Part shown: piece after piece, positions 6,085-14,255 of the stretch | Layout of the letters: each line of letters starts with the position of its first letter | Numbering within the stretch: position 1 is the first letter of the stretch | NCBI GenBank assembly: GCA_023396795.1 | Contig: JAEWUY010000087.1 | Span: 1-15,428 of the forward strand | Length of the DNA: 15,428 nucleotides | DNA from: Bacillota bacterium | GTDB lineage: Bacteria; Bacillota_I; Bacilli_A; RFN20; CAG-826 | Direction: 5' to 3' | Made by a program: the position numbers and the translations under genes | The notes under the pieces: generated by a model | What the model was told of the DNA's origin: nothing | Seen by the model: the letters and a program-made list of their open reading frames with translations, nothing else | Databases searched by the model: none

Positions 6085-7482
6085 ATGATTGCAAAATCTT
6101 TGGCGATTGATGTTTTAAACGCTGGTCTGGAAACCGGTGCTGATTTCGCCGAAATCTACCTAGAACAAAACAACGCATCTTTTTTGATGTTGGAAAACGG
6201 CAAAACCGAATCGGCGTTGAGCAGTACGACCTATGGGGCAGGTATTCGTCTTTTAAATAAACTGCAAAGCGTTTATGGATACACGAACGACCTTTCTCGC
6301 AAAGGATTAATGAAATTAGCGACTTCCCTAGCTAAATCATTTAAAGGCGAACGTTTACTTACTGTTGAAAAAATCAACAAAGTGAGAGTTAAAAATGTTC
6401 ACAAATATGAAAAACCATTGAGCGAGGTTTCTCGCGAAGAGAAAATCGCTCTGCTTAAAGAAGCTTATGATGTCATGTCCAATTATGATAAGCGCATTGT
6501 TCGCATTCAAAACACGTTCTTAAATAGTCGCAAAGTTGTTACCATCTATAACTCTGATGGTAAACGTCTTGATGATTTTAAAGAAAGGGGCCGGATGGCA
6601 TTTGTCGCTATCGCTAGCGATAACGGCAAAATCGAAACGGGTTTTGAAGGTCCAGGAGCAACCGGAGGAATGGAATTTTTTACCGCTAAAATTAGCGTCA
6701 AAGAAACCGCCCACCATGTTGCCGAACTCGCAATTAAAATGTTAACTGCCGAAGAATGTCCAAGTGGCAAAATGCCGGTTGTTATTGGTAATGGTTTTGG
6801 AGGCGTTGTCTTCCATGAAGCTTGCGGACACTCCCTTGAAGCAACAGCGGTTGCCAAAAAACTATCAGTCTTTTCAGAAAGTCTTGGAAAACAAATCGCT
6901 TCGCCACTAGTCACCGCTATCGATGATGGAACAATTCCCAACGGATGGGGATCGAATAACATCGATGACGAAGGCAATAAAACACAACGCAATGTCCTTA
7001 TTAAGGATGGTATTTGTACATCGTTCCTTATTGACTCATTTAACGGACGTCGCATGAATATGAAGGCCAACGGCGCCTGTCGCCGTGAATCTTATAAATA
7101 CGAACCAACTTCCAGAATGTCGAACACTTTTATCGCTGCTGGAAAATCAAATCCTGAAGATATCATCGCTGCAACCAAACTTGGTTTATATGCAGCTTCA
7201 ATGGGGGGCGGAAGTGTCAACCCTGCCACTGGAGAATTTAACTTTGCGGTCAGCGAAGCTTACATTATCCGTGATGGCAAAATTGCCGAGCCAGTTCGGG
7301 GCGCAACTTTAATCGGGTCTGGAGCCGACATCTTGAAAAAAATCGATATGGTTGGCAACGACTTATTAAGAGCGCAAGGGATGTGCGGTTCAGTTAGCGG
7401 CAGCATTCCTGCCGATGTTGGACAGCCGACCATTCGCATTAGCGAAATTCTCGTCGGAGGAAGAGGGGGAGTTTTAAAATGA
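6085..7482 (+). CDS. tldD: TldD family metalloprotease subunit
   Basis: TldD is the catalytic half of the TldD/TldE heterodimer, a cytoplasmic zinc protease that degrades unfolded peptides threaded into its cavity. In enterobacteria it removes the leader of microcin B17 and helps clear the CcdA antitoxin. The 465-residue protein carries the family's HExxxH motif as HEACGH (244-249), and the C-terminal metal-ligand cysteine lies in MCGSVSG (Cys434). The end (VGQPTIRISEILVGG) is also typical of the family. Length is close to that of the E. coli protein. The gene starts 7 nt after a perfect ribosome binding site and overlaps tldE by 4 nt (ATGA), so the two subunits are translationally coupled. 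No peptide precursor, cyclase or toxin-antitoxin gene lies nearby, so the natural substrate here is unknown. Confidence 0.93.
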   Translation: MIAKSLAIDVLNAGLETGADFAEIYLEQNNASFLMLENGKTESALSSTTYGAGIRLLNKLQSVYGYTNDLSRKGLMKLATSLAKSFKGERLLTVEKINKVRVKNVHKYEKPLSEVSREEKIALLKEAYDVMSNYDKRIVRIQNTFLNSRKVVTIYNSDGKRLDDFKERGRMAFVAIASDNGKIETGFEGPGATGGMEFFTAKISVKETAHHVAELAIKMLTAEECPSGKMPVVIGNGFGGVVFHEACGHSLEATAVAKKLSVFSESLGKQIASPLVTAIDDGTIPNGWGSNNIDDEGNKTQRNVLIKDGICTSFLIDSFNGRRMNMKANGACRRESYKYEPTSRMSNTFIAAGKSNPEDIIAATKLGLYAASMGGGSVNPATGEFNFAVSEAYIIRDGKIAEPVRGATLIGSGADILKKIDMVGNDLLRAQGMCGSVSGSIPADVGQPTIRISEILVGGRGGVLK

Positions 7483-8801
7483 ACAACAAAAAATTCTTTG
7501 AACTAGCTAAGAAAAAAGGCTTAACCGCCACCGAGATCTACTCAGCTAAAAAATCATCTTTATCTTTCGAATTATTTCACTCTGAAGTCTCATCATATTC
7601 TGCCAGCGATTCTTTCTCAATGTCTGCTCGCGGTATTTATAATGATAAATTTGGTGTCGCAATTACCGAAAAAGTTAATAAAGATACTCCTGAAGTTTTA
7701 GTAAATGAAATTATCGCTAATGCAAAAGTTATCGAAAAAGCTGATAAAGCTCTTTTGTTTAAAGGCAGCGAAAAATATCAAAAACGCAATCTCTTCAGCA
7801 AAGAAATCGGAGCTATTTCGATTGATCAAAAACTTAAAAATCTCTATGAGATTGAGGCGAAACTTAAACAGGCCGATCCCCGTGTTGTCGAAATTGAAGG
7901 CGTTCAATATTCAGAAGACGCCATCGAAGTTAACCTCGCCAATTCTTATGGTTTGAATCTTAAAAACAAGTCCAACTATTATGTTTATGCCGCTTCAGTA
8001 GTGGTAAAGCAAAATGACGAAGTCAAAACAGGATATAAGGTGCTTCTTTCCAACGATCCTAAAGAACTTGACATCGATAAATTTGTTAAAGAAGTTGTTG
8101 TCGATGCAACTCGTAAATTGGGTGGAACACAATGTGATAGCAAAAAGTACCCCGTTGTTCTCAGCCCAAAAACCGCAGCCAGTTTCTTAGATCCTTATCT
8201 AGAAAGTGCAAGCGCTGAAGAAGTGCAAAAGCATTCCTCATTATTCATTGGCAAACTAAATCAAGCGGTCGCCAGCAAAAAGGTTACTATTTTAGAGCAA
8301 CCACTACTGAAAAACTGCTTCTTCCGTTACTTTGATGACGAGGGTGTCGCCACCACCAATAAAAAAATTATTGAAAAGGGTATTTTAAAAACGTATCTAT
8401 ATAATCTTGAAACGGCTCAAAGAGAAGGAACCAGCACGACTGGTAATGGTTACAGAGGAGGCTCAAAAATGGGCGTTAGCTTTGTTAATCCATCAATTAA
8501 ACCAGGCCGCCTTTCAGAAGCTGACTTGCTTGCTAAAGTCAAAACCGGTGTTTACATTTCTAGCGTTCAAGGTTTGCACGCGGGATTAAACCCCCAATCC
8601 GGCAACTTCTCATTACAAGCTGAAGGCTTCATGATTCGCGATGGTAAAATCGCTGAACCACTAAGTTTAATTACTGTAGCGGGAAACCTTCTTGATTTAT
8701 TCTTGAGTGTTCGCGATGTTGCCAACAATTCAGAATTACAACTTTCAGGTATCACCGCTCCAAGTCTATTAATCAAAAGCTTAGCGATTTCTGGAAAGTA
8801 A
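7479..8801 (+). CDS. tldE: TldE/PmbA family protease partner subunit
   Basis: This 440-residue protein is the second subunit of the TldD/TldE protease (TldE is also called PmbA). It has the same fold as TldD but no HExxxH motif, as expected for the non-catalytic partner. Conserved features include the STTGNGYRGG stretch (about 323-332), a Gly/Ser-rich segment before it, and the C-terminal region with SGNFSLQAEGFMIRDGKIAEP, parallel to GEFNFAVSEAYIIRDGKIAEP in TldD. Its ATG overlaps the tldD stop, and GGGGGAG (about 7465-7471) lies 7 nt upstream. A bidirectional terminator follows. The two genes form a complete two-gene operon. Confidence 0.92.
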   Translation: MNNKKFFELAKKKGLTATEIYSAKKSSLSFELFHSEVSSYSASDSFSMSARGIYNDKFGVAITEKVNKDTPEVLVNEIIANAKVIEKADKALLFKGSEKYQKRNLFSKEIGAISIDQKLKNLYEIEAKLKQADPRVVEIEGVQYSEDAIEVNLANSYGLNLKNKSNYYVYAASVVVKQNDEVKTGYKVLLSNDPKELDIDKFVKEVVVDATRKLGGTQCDSKKYPVVLSPKTAASFLDPYLESASAEEVQKHSSLFIGKLNQAVASKKVTILEQPLLKNCFFRYFDDEGVATTNKKIIEKGILKTYLYNLETAQREGTSTTGNGYRGGSKMGVSFVNPSIKPGRLSEADLLAKVKTGVYISSVQGLHAGLNPQSGNFSLQAEGFMIRDGKIAEPLSLITVAGNLLDLFLSVRDVANNSELQLSGITAPSLLIKSLAISGK

Positions 8802-8848
8802 GTAAATAGCAGTATTATCTCAGCAAATTAGTTATCGTTTATAAAAGC

Positions 8849-8876
8849 AAAACGCCGGTAATTCCGGCGTTTTTTA
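8849..8876. terminator. Bidirectional terminator between tldE and degV
   Basis: AAAACGCCGG (8849-8858... loop TAATT) pairs with CCGGCGTTTT (8864-8873), a 10-bp stem flanked by T on the plus strand and, through the A run at the other side, by T on the minus strand. It lies between two convergent genes and should stop both transcripts. Confidence 0.85.
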
Positions 8877-8897
8877 TGCAATTATCGAATATTTTAA

Positions 8898-9749
8898 TTA
8901 TTTACGAATGTATAATACGCCAATCGTTCCATAACCACAGTGGGAAGAAATAACTCCGCCAGCCTGCGTAACATTGATAGATGAGGAACTAACTAATTGG
9001 CCGAGTTTTTCTACTAAATAATCCAGGTTGGCTTGATCAACACCAGCATGTGTGACCATGATGTGATCAAGGTCAACATTTGGTAGATGTCCTTTTAGTT
9101 CATTAACCAATTCATTAAGGGCGGCAATCATTTTACCTCTTGGTTTTTTATAAACAATCAACTTACCGTCAGTAACTTTGATGAGGGGGTGAATATGAAA
9201 TAATTTTCCTAATACCTTTGCGGTTCCACTGCATCTTCCACCTTTGTGTAAATAATCCAGAGTTTCAATAGCAAAAACGGAATTAACTTTGGTGGCGTGT
9301 TCATCTATGAGAGTTTTAATCTCAGAAGCTGGTTTGCCTTCATCGCGATATTTAGCGGCTTTTAATGCTAGTAGTCCTGAGCCACTAGAAAGATTATTGG
9401 AATCGGAATAAAAAACGCGACCGTCACCAAATTCTTGGGCAGCTAAAACAACCGACTGAAGAGTCGCTGATAGTTTTCCGCCGATACCAACATAAAATAT
9501 GTCATAGCCTTGTTCAATATATGGTTTAAAAGCTTCGACAAAAGCGAAAGGTGGAACGGCTGCAGTTGTCGGTAATTCGCCATGTTCAGCGACAAGTTTA
9601 TATAGAAGTTCGGAATTAATTTCTAGGCCATCTTGATAGGCTTTTCCCCCAATGTTGACGAGAAGAGGGACGACGTGTATATCAAGCTTTTCGTATTGTT
9701 CTTTAGTTAGGTCAGCAGTCGAATCAACGAAGATTGCTACTTTGTTCAT
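8898..9749 (-). CDS. DegV family protein (fatty acid-binding FakB type)
   Basis: DegV/FakB proteins hold a fatty acid while the kinase FakA phosphorylates it, so that exogenous fatty acids can enter phospholipid synthesis. The 283-residue length is typical. Family marks are VDSTADL (8-14) at the start, PTTAAVPP (about 59-66), the YLHKGGRCSG stretch with its conserved GGR (about 166-175), a LIKVTDGKL strand, and the C-terminal VISSHCGYGTIG. Many positions are family-like but some differ, for example TTAAVPP where TTSQPS is usual and HCGYG where HTGPG is usual, so lipid preference may differ. AAGGAG precedes the ATG, and an excellent promoter is upstream. No fakA is in the window, as expected, since fakB genes are often alone. 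Confidence 0.88.
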   Translation of the reverse strand: MNKVAIFVDSTADLTKEQYEKLDIHVVPLLVNIGGKAYQDGLEINSELLYKLVAEHGELPTTAAVPPFAFVEAFKPYIEQGYDIFYVGIGGKLSATLQSVVLAAQEFGDGRVFYSDSNNLSSGSGLLALKAAKYRDEGKPASEIKTLIDEHATKVNSVFAIETLDYLHKGGRCSGTAKVLGKLFHIHPLIKVTDGKLIVYKKPRGKMIAALNELVNELKGHLPNVDLDHIMVTHAGVDQANLDYLVEKLGQLVSSSSINVTQAGGVISSHCGYGTIGVLYIRK

Positions 9750-9775
9750 AAAAAATTCTCCTTTGAATTTCTAAC

Positions 9776-9804
9776 ATTATCCCAATCTAAATATATTTTG
9801 TCAA
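9776..9804 (-). promoter_or_regulatory. Promoter of degV
   Basis: On the minus strand a perfect TTGACA (9804-9799) and GATAAT (9781-9776) are separated by 17 nt, with TGG before the -10 (extended -10). It lies about 27 nt upstream of the degV start and is the strongest promoter match in the window. Confidence 0.8.
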
Positions 9805-9840
9805 AAAATATAACTCGCGCCAAATTCGACCGCTTGTCAC

Positions 9841-9868
9841 TTGTAAATAAATATTTATGTTTTAAGAT
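9841..9868 (+). promoter_or_regulatory. Probable mscL promoter with palindromic spacer
   Basis: TTGTAA (9841-9846) and TAAGAT (9863-9868) are 16 nt apart, each matching four of six consensus bases. The spacer contains the 12-bp perfect palindrome ATAAATATTTAT (9847-9858). The match is moderate, and AT-rich palindromes can arise by chance. Confidence 0.35.
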
Positions 9869-9891
9869 ATTGGTTAGGAGAAGAATGAAAA

Positions 9892-10392
9892 ATGAAAATT
9901 TTTAAGGAGTTCAAAGCTTTTATCAGCCGCGGAAATGTTATGCAGCTGGCCGTTGGCGTTATCATTGGTGGAGCCTTCTCGGCAATCATCGGTGCTCTCG
10001 TCAATCACATCTTAATGCCCATTATCGGGTTAGCCGTTAATGGTGGTCTAGATAGTTTTTACACCATCCTCCCCAACAGCGTTCTTGCCGATGTCCAAGA
10101 TGGAACGGTTGGCGTTCTCGCCGTCGATGGTCAATACTATGCTTCTTTAAGCAAAATTGACTGGGGTCTATTAATCACGGCTGTTATTAATTTTCTTTTG
10201 ATTGCCGCTGTTTTATTTGTAATCATTAAAGTGTTTGCTAGCCTTGAGGCCGCCAAACAAGCCGCCCTTGAAAAGAAACACAAAAAAGACGCCGTCCCCG
10301 AACCAGAACCAGTTCCTGAACCAGAGCCAGTCCCTGCCGCCGACATCGTCTTGCTTACTGAGATTCGCGACTTACTAAAAAAAGATAAATAG
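9892..10392 (+). CDS. mscL: Large-conductance mechanosensitive channel MscL
   Basis: MscL opens a wide pore when membrane tension rises and releases solutes during hypo-osmotic shock. The N-terminus (MKIFKEFKAFISRGNVMQLA) and first helix (about 17-45, VGVIIGGAFSAIIGALVN) are the conserved pore-lining part; a periplasmic-type loop follows (about 46-88), then the second helix (about 89-112). The C-terminal bundle region is charged. The 166 residues exceed the roughly 136 of E. coli MscL because of a longer loop and an insertion with two PEPEPV repeats (136-147) before the terminal helix (about 149-166). AGGAG (9876-9880) is 11 nt before this ATG and only 4 nt before an out-of-frame ATG at 9885; the protein homology settles the start at 9892. 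The gene is monocistronic with its own terminator. Confidence 0.95.
   Translation: MKIFKEFKAFISRGNVMQLAVGVIIGGAFSAIIGALVNHILMPIIGLAVNGGLDSFYTILPNSVLADVQDGTVGVLAVDGQYYASLSKIDWGLLITAVINFLLIAAVLFVIIKVFASLEAAKQAALEKKHKKDAVPEPEPVPEPEPVPAADIVLLTEIRDLLKKDK
10297..10332 (+). repeat. Two 18-bp tandem repeats in mscL encoding PEPEPV
   Basis: Two consecutive 18-bp units (10297-10314 and 10315-10332) encode PEPEPV twice, with a few synonymous differences. The segment forms an extended, acidic, proline-rich linker between the membrane part and the last helix of MscL. Confidence 0.7.
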
Positions 10393-10411
10393 TAATTACT
10401 CTTTGTAAGAC

Positions 10412-10438
10412 AAAGCCCTCCAATTGAAGGGCTTTTTG
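10412..10438. terminator. Terminator between mscL and the convergent membrane protein gene
   Basis: AAAGCCCT (10412-10419) pairs with AGGGCTTT (10428-10435) around an 8-nt loop. On the plus strand it is followed by a T-rich run ending at about 10440, so it is a good mscL terminator. On the minus strand the run after the stem is GCTTTGTCTT, weaker, but it lies directly after the stop of the convergent gene. Confidence 0.75.
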
Positions 10439-10439
10439 T

Positions 10440-11543
10440 TTAGTAAGTAAACTTCCAATCAGGGTGAGCGATTTTAACTTTTTCAAGGGCGTCATTGAAT
10501 AATATATCTTCAATGGCGGAAATGCCTGGGGCAGTATATTTAAGAGCTTTCTTTTTACGATCTAAACAATACATTACTTCCCCTTGCGAATCATCCATTA
10601 ACCCCGCAATTAATAAGTACGCACGAAGAGAAGGCATTGATAAATCATTAGAAATAAAACGTTGTACTGTCGAAGTGGTTGTTGAATAGTATTCTTTAGC
10701 GTCTTGAAGTGGTTCGTTCATAATTTTTAAATACAAAAGTTGAGCAATCGCGCGATTATGTGTTGAAGTGCTTGTCTGTTTTTCGCTTTTAATTATGTTT
10801 GCTAAAATAGCTTCGGCTTCGACTAAGTTTTTAATTTTGATGTTGCGATAGACGGCGATAAGATTGACTTCAGCTGTGAAGTCCGTAATTTCTTCAAAAA
10901 CACGAGGTGTAAACTCGCTATCACCATTTTCCGCGAGCATTAACTCATTGTAAGCTTCAATATTAATCTTCTTGGCGAATAAAGTTAGGCGATACCCATC
11001 AGTCAAGGCATCGAGTTTAAAGGGAACGATGTTATATAACATCATCATTCCACCGATGGAGGCGACGATAATAGCGCCGATGGATAGCCACACAAGGTCA
11101 ACATTAAGACTTGTAGAAATTAGAGCATATAAGAGAATGGCGACAACTAGTTCGATAAAATACAGCAAAAGCGGTATTAGAGTTGAGGCTCGTGGGTTTG
11201 ATTTTTCATTTTTTGGTAAAAATTTCGTTTCACCCGTTAAGCCGTCAAACATTTTAAAAGCGAACTGGGTTTTACCGTCTTTCTTATAAAAGCAAAAACC
11301 AAAAATATTAACTGAGTGAATTTTGTACTTCCCAATAAGCCCCCCAAGGATATGTCCTATCTCAAGAAGGAAAGCGTTAATCACAACTCCGACGATTACT
11401 GAAATAATAGCAAACGCATACTGGTTGCCCGCGACTGAGGCGTTAGCCTCAAAAACCGGTTTAATAATTCCTAAACCGATAAAAAGAGCTAAGCCAATCA
11501 TTAAGACGTAAACAACTAAACTAGCAGCATCTTCTTTTTTCAT
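10440..11543 (-). CDS. M50-like (site-2-protease-like) membrane protein, probably non-catalytic
   Basis: This 367-residue protein has about four membrane segments (8-28, 43-68, 122-145, 150-172) and a soluble helical C-terminal domain (about 185-367). Segment two contains LLEIGHILGGL (59-69), which aligns by eye with the HExxH zinc motif of M50 intramembrane proteases, and segment four is followed by NIVPFKLDALTDG (171-183), like the second M50 motif with its Asp (Asp182). However, the first zinc histidine is Leu60 (codon CTT, 11366-11364), while Glu61 and His64 remain. Without that ligand proteolysis is unlikely, so it may be a pseudoprotease or regulator. It is the last gene of the operon, 15 nt after the dehydrogenase gene, whose stop overlaps its GGGAGG site. 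The family assignment is from motif pattern, not a database search, and is moderately sure. Confidence 0.6.
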   Translation of the reverse strand: MKKEDAASLVVYVLMIGLALFIGLGIIKPVFEANASVAGNQYAFAIISVIVGVVINAFLLEIGHILGGLIGKYKIHSVNIFGFCFYKKDGKTQFAFKMFDGLTGETKFLPKNEKSNPRASTLIPLLLYFIELVVAILLYALISTSLNVDLVWLSIGAIIVASIGGMMMLYNIVPFKLDALTDGYRLTLFAKKINIEAYNELMLAENGDSEFTPRVFEEITDFTAEVNLIAVYRNIKIKNLVEAEAILANIIKSEKQTSTSTHNRAIAQLLYLKIMNEPLQDAKEYYSTTTSTVQRFISNDLSMPSLRAYLLIAGLMDDSQGEVMYCLDRKKKALKYTAPGISAIEDILFNDALEKVKIAHPDWKFTY

Positions 11544-11558
11544 AAAAATAAAACCTCC

Positions 11559-12731
11559 CTATAGACACGATAGCAAAAGTGCTTCAATGTCCTTTTCATC
11601 TAGCGGTCGGGTCTTGTGGCCAACCACACGTGTGCCGTTTTCCGATATCATCGCAACTAGACGAGGGATGTCTTCTCTTGTAATTCCTAATTCGCGTAAC
11701 GTAAGTGGCATGTCTATTTCTTTAAAGAAAGATCGCAACTCGCGTATACCAATATTAGCACTTTCTTCTTTATCCACAAAATGGATTTTAAAGACTTCGC
11801 GTCCGAAATCGGCGAATTTATCAATTTCGGCATTTTTAACATACGCCATCCAGGCTGGCATCAAAACCGAGAGGGCGGCCCCATGGGCGATACTTGGATA
11901 CAAACCACTTAGCCCATGAGCAATATAATGAATGGGCATACTCGTCTTTTTACCAAGACCGGTAATACCGTTGTGCGAAAATGTACTGGCCAGCATAAGT
12001 GAGGCTCTTGCATCGTAGTCTTTTGGATTATCAATTGCTTTTTTGCCTACTTCAATGACGTGGCGTATAACACTTAAAGCAAATTCATCGCTCAATTCTT
12101 TATGTTCGCTTGGTGAGAAATAACGTTCGAAAGAATGGGAAATTATGTCGACGATACCACAACCGGTTTGATATTTGCTAACTGAATAAGTTAATTCTGG
12201 GTTGCAGATTGCAAATAATGGGCGATTTAAATCAGTATTAAAACCGCTTTTTACGTTGGTTTCATCATTTGAAATAACACACGAAGCAGAAAGCTCAGAA
12301 CCCGCTGCTGCAATCGTTAAGACAACGCCAACAGGCAAGGCTTTTTTGGGTTGGGCTTTGTGCAAATTAAAATCAAATGGATCCCCATCATAGTAATAAC
12401 CAACAGCGATTGATTTTGCTGAATCAATCACCGAACCTCCGCCAACCGCTAAAATCATGTCAATTTGCTCTTTTTGGGCTAGGTAGACGCCGGCGCGTAC
12501 TAACGAATGTGTCGGATTGACGCGAACGCCGCCTAATTCTACGTATTCGATGCCACTATTTTTTAGTGAGTCAACAATCTTATCAAAAAGACCAGAAGCC
12601 TTAATCGATCCTGTCCCGTAATGAAAAAGAATCTTCTTAAATCCAAATGATTTAATAATAGCTCCGACATCTTTTTCTTTTTCGCGCCCAAAAAATAATT
12701 TTGTTGGGGAAACAAAATTGAAATCTAACAT
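11559..12731 (-). CDS. Iron-containing alcohol dehydrogenase (butanol dehydrogenase type)
   Basis: Group III alcohol dehydrogenases reduce aldehydes to alcohols, or the reverse, with NAD(P)H. The 390-residue protein begins DFNFVSPTKLFFG, typical of the butanol dehydrogenase/YugJ/YqhD branch. It has the nucleotide-binding GGGS (97-100) followed by VIDSAK, and the four expected metal ligands Asp195, His199, His268 and His283, with His272 also conserved, so it should be active. The physiological substrate is not determinable; short- to medium-chain aldehydes are likely. An AAGGAGG site overlaps the end of the tetR gene just upstream (13-nt gap). The adjacent TetR regulator may control it, as is common for aldehyde-detoxifying dehydrogenases. 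Confidence 0.93.
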   Translation of the reverse strand: MLDFNFVSPTKLFFGREKEKDVGAIIKSFGFKKILFHYGTGSIKASGLFDKIVDSLKNSGIEYVELGGVRVNPTHSLVRAGVYLAQKEQIDMILAVGGGSVIDSAKSIAVGYYYDGDPFDFNLHKAQPKKALPVGVVLTIAAAGSELSASCVISNDETNVKSGFNTDLNRPLFAICNPELTYSVSKYQTGCGIVDIISHSFERYFSPSEHKELSDEFALSVIRHVIEVGKKAIDNPKDYDARASLMLASTFSHNGITGLGKKTSMPIHYIAHGLSGLYPSIAHGAALSVLMPAWMAYVKNAEIDKFADFGREVFKIHFVDKEESANIGIRELRSFFKEIDMPLTLRELGITREDIPRLVAMISENGTRVVGHKTRPLDEKDIEALLLSCL

Positions 12732-12744
12732 GTTCGTCCTCCTT

Positions 12745-13341
12745 TTAGTGTTTGTTGGTTTTTTCTATTTCGCTGCCGAGTTGGTTACTCTTGCGAATTT
12801 TATCGCGAAGAGCGTTCTCGACCATCATTTTTTCGATGTTTAAAAAGATTACTCTAAGCCGCTCAATAAGGTGCTCTTTATCTTCTTGCATGTTGTTTTT
12901 CACCCAATATGAAAGTTCAGAAACCAAAATGCCCGCTACAATGCGCGAGACACTCGATAGTTGTTCGCTTGGTAAATTATTATATTTAGGATTAGACGAA
13001 ACCCGATGATAAGAACGCTTGTTTAAATAATCATGTAAAAAATCAGTGACCTCAGAAGCGTAAAGCGAATTTAGGATATTTTTTACGGCATTAGAATATG
13101 TCGAATAAATGTCCGCAACAAAACGCGCATCCGATGTAAAATCACCGTCGATATCTTCGCGATGTTCAGTGAAATCAATCATGACGGCCTTAACAAAATC
13201 ACTCATATCATTAAAGTGATAATAGAACGTTTGCCGTTTGACGCCGACTTCGTTGCACAATTCCTCGACGCTAATTTTGGCGATGGGCTTTGCTTCTGCA
13301 AGTTCAAAGAAGGCCCGAATAAATAAATGTAGTTTTTTCAT
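12745..13341 (-). CDS. TetR/AcrR family transcriptional regulator
   Basis: This 198-residue protein has an N-terminal helix-turn-helix (about 22-43: KISVEELCNEVGVKRQTFYYHF, split here as KISVEELCNEVG and VKRQTFYYHF), the most conserved part of TetR regulators. The remainder (about 50-198) is a helical ligand-binding and dimerisation domain with no recognisable ligand signature; it resembles the DhaS/TetR_C type in size. Its start is 2 nt after the psuG stop and a GGGGG run just upstream can serve as ribosome binding site, so it is expressed with psuG. The expected role is repression of this operon or of a neighbour in response to a small molecule. No operator can be assigned because the operon's promoter is outside the window. 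Confidence 0.9.
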   Translation of the reverse strand: MKKLHLFIRAFFELAEAKPIAKISVEELCNEVGVKRQTFYYHFNDMSDFVKAVMIDFTEHREDIDGDFTSDARFVADIYSTYSNAVKNILNSLYASEVTDFLHDYLNKRSYHRVSSNPKYNNLPSEQLSSVSRIVAGILVSELSYWVKNNMQEDKEHLIERLRVIFLNIEKMMVENALRDKIRKSNQLGSEIEKTNKH

Positions 13342-13343
13342 AG

Positions 13344-14255
13344 TTACCCCCGTGCCTTTTCTTGGGCTAAGGCGATGGCGACTTTCGCACCCAATAAAGC
13401 GTTGTTTTTAATTAATTGAATGTTTGTTTCCAAAGATTTACCTTTGGTAAGATTGGCGATGCTTCTAAGTAAGAACGGTGTTACATCCTTACCTTTGATT
13501 CCTTGCTTTTCAGCCAATAGTAAGGCTTCGTTAATAACCCTATCCATTTCAGCCTTTGGCATTTCAAATTGACGAGGAATCGGATTGGAGACGAGAATAC
13601 CACCTTTAAGTTTTAACTCGCGCTTAGCCATAATCACGCGGGCAATTTGTTGTGGGCTATCTAAGTTGTCTTCGACTTTTATGCCTGAATCTCGTGAATA
13701 GAAACTGGCAAATTCATCGCTTTGATAAGACAAAACGGTCACGCCTTTTGTTTCTAAATATTCAAGCGTTAACGGCAAATCAAGAATTGCTTTAGCGCCC
13801 GAAGAAACGACGGTAACATTTGTTGTGGCGAACTCTTCAAGATCGGCTGAGATGTCAAATGTTGTTTCGGCGTGACGATGAACACCGCCAATACCGCCCG
13901 TTACAAATACTTCAATGCCGGCCATTTCCGAAATAATCATTGTAGCTGCGACAGTTGTCGCCCCCCACTCTTTTTTAGCTACAACGATTGGCAAATCGCG
14001 ACGCGAGACCTTGCGAATACCTGCGCGCTTGCCAAATTCTTCGATTTGCTCTTCACTCATGCCGACAATAATTTCGCCGTCAATGATACCTATCGTCGCC
14101 GGAGTCGCCCCGGCTTTAGATATAATATTTTCAAGCATTAAAGCTGTTTTAACGTTTTCAGGGTAGGGCATGCCATGAGAAATAATTGTCGATTCTAGAG
14201 CAACGACTGGCTGTCCACTTTGTAAGGCAGAAAGAACTTTTTTACAAATAATCAT
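13344..14255 (-). CDS. psuG: Pseudouridine-5'-phosphate glycosidase
   Basis: PsuG splits the C-C glycosidic bond of pseudouridine 5'-phosphate to give uracil and ribose 5-phosphate in the cytoplasm, allowing reuse of pseudouridine from RNA turnover. The 303-residue length is normal. By alignment from memory with E. coli YeiN, the key residues are present: Glu21 (in ALESTIISHG), Lys82 in RKVSRRDLP, Asp138 in ADL, Lys155 in SSGAKAILD and Asn278 in ETNIQLIKNNA. The GGIGGVHRHAE stretch (about 120-130) is also family-typical. The ATG overlaps the ATPase stop by 4 nt and the tetR gene follows after 2 nt. The usual partner, pseudouridine kinase PsuK, is not in the window, so it is either upstream beyond the edge, elsewhere, or replaced. 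Confidence 0.94.
   Translation of the reverse strand: MIICKKVLSALQSGQPVVALESTIISHGMPYPENVKTALMLENIISKAGATPATIGIIDGEIIVGMSEEQIEEFGKRAGIRKVSRRDLPIVVAKKEWGATTVAATMIISEMAGIEVFVTGGIGGVHRHAETTFDISADLEEFATTNVTVVSSGAKAILDLPLTLEYLETKGVTVLSYQSDEFASFYSRDSGIKVEDNLDSPQQIARVIMAKRELKLKGGILVSNPIPRQFEMPKAEMDRVINEALLLAEKQGIKGKDVTPFLLRSIANLTKGKSLETNIQLIKNNALLGAKVAIALAQEKARG

Noticed and set aside
6546..7070. 174-codon open frame on the minus strand inside tldD
   Set aside because: It is a shadow of tldD in the opposite strand; the composition is unnatural and tldD is certain.
10137..10346. Gly/Ser-repeat open frame on the minus strand at the end of mscL
   Set aside because: It is the reverse-strand reading of the PEPEPV repeats in mscL.
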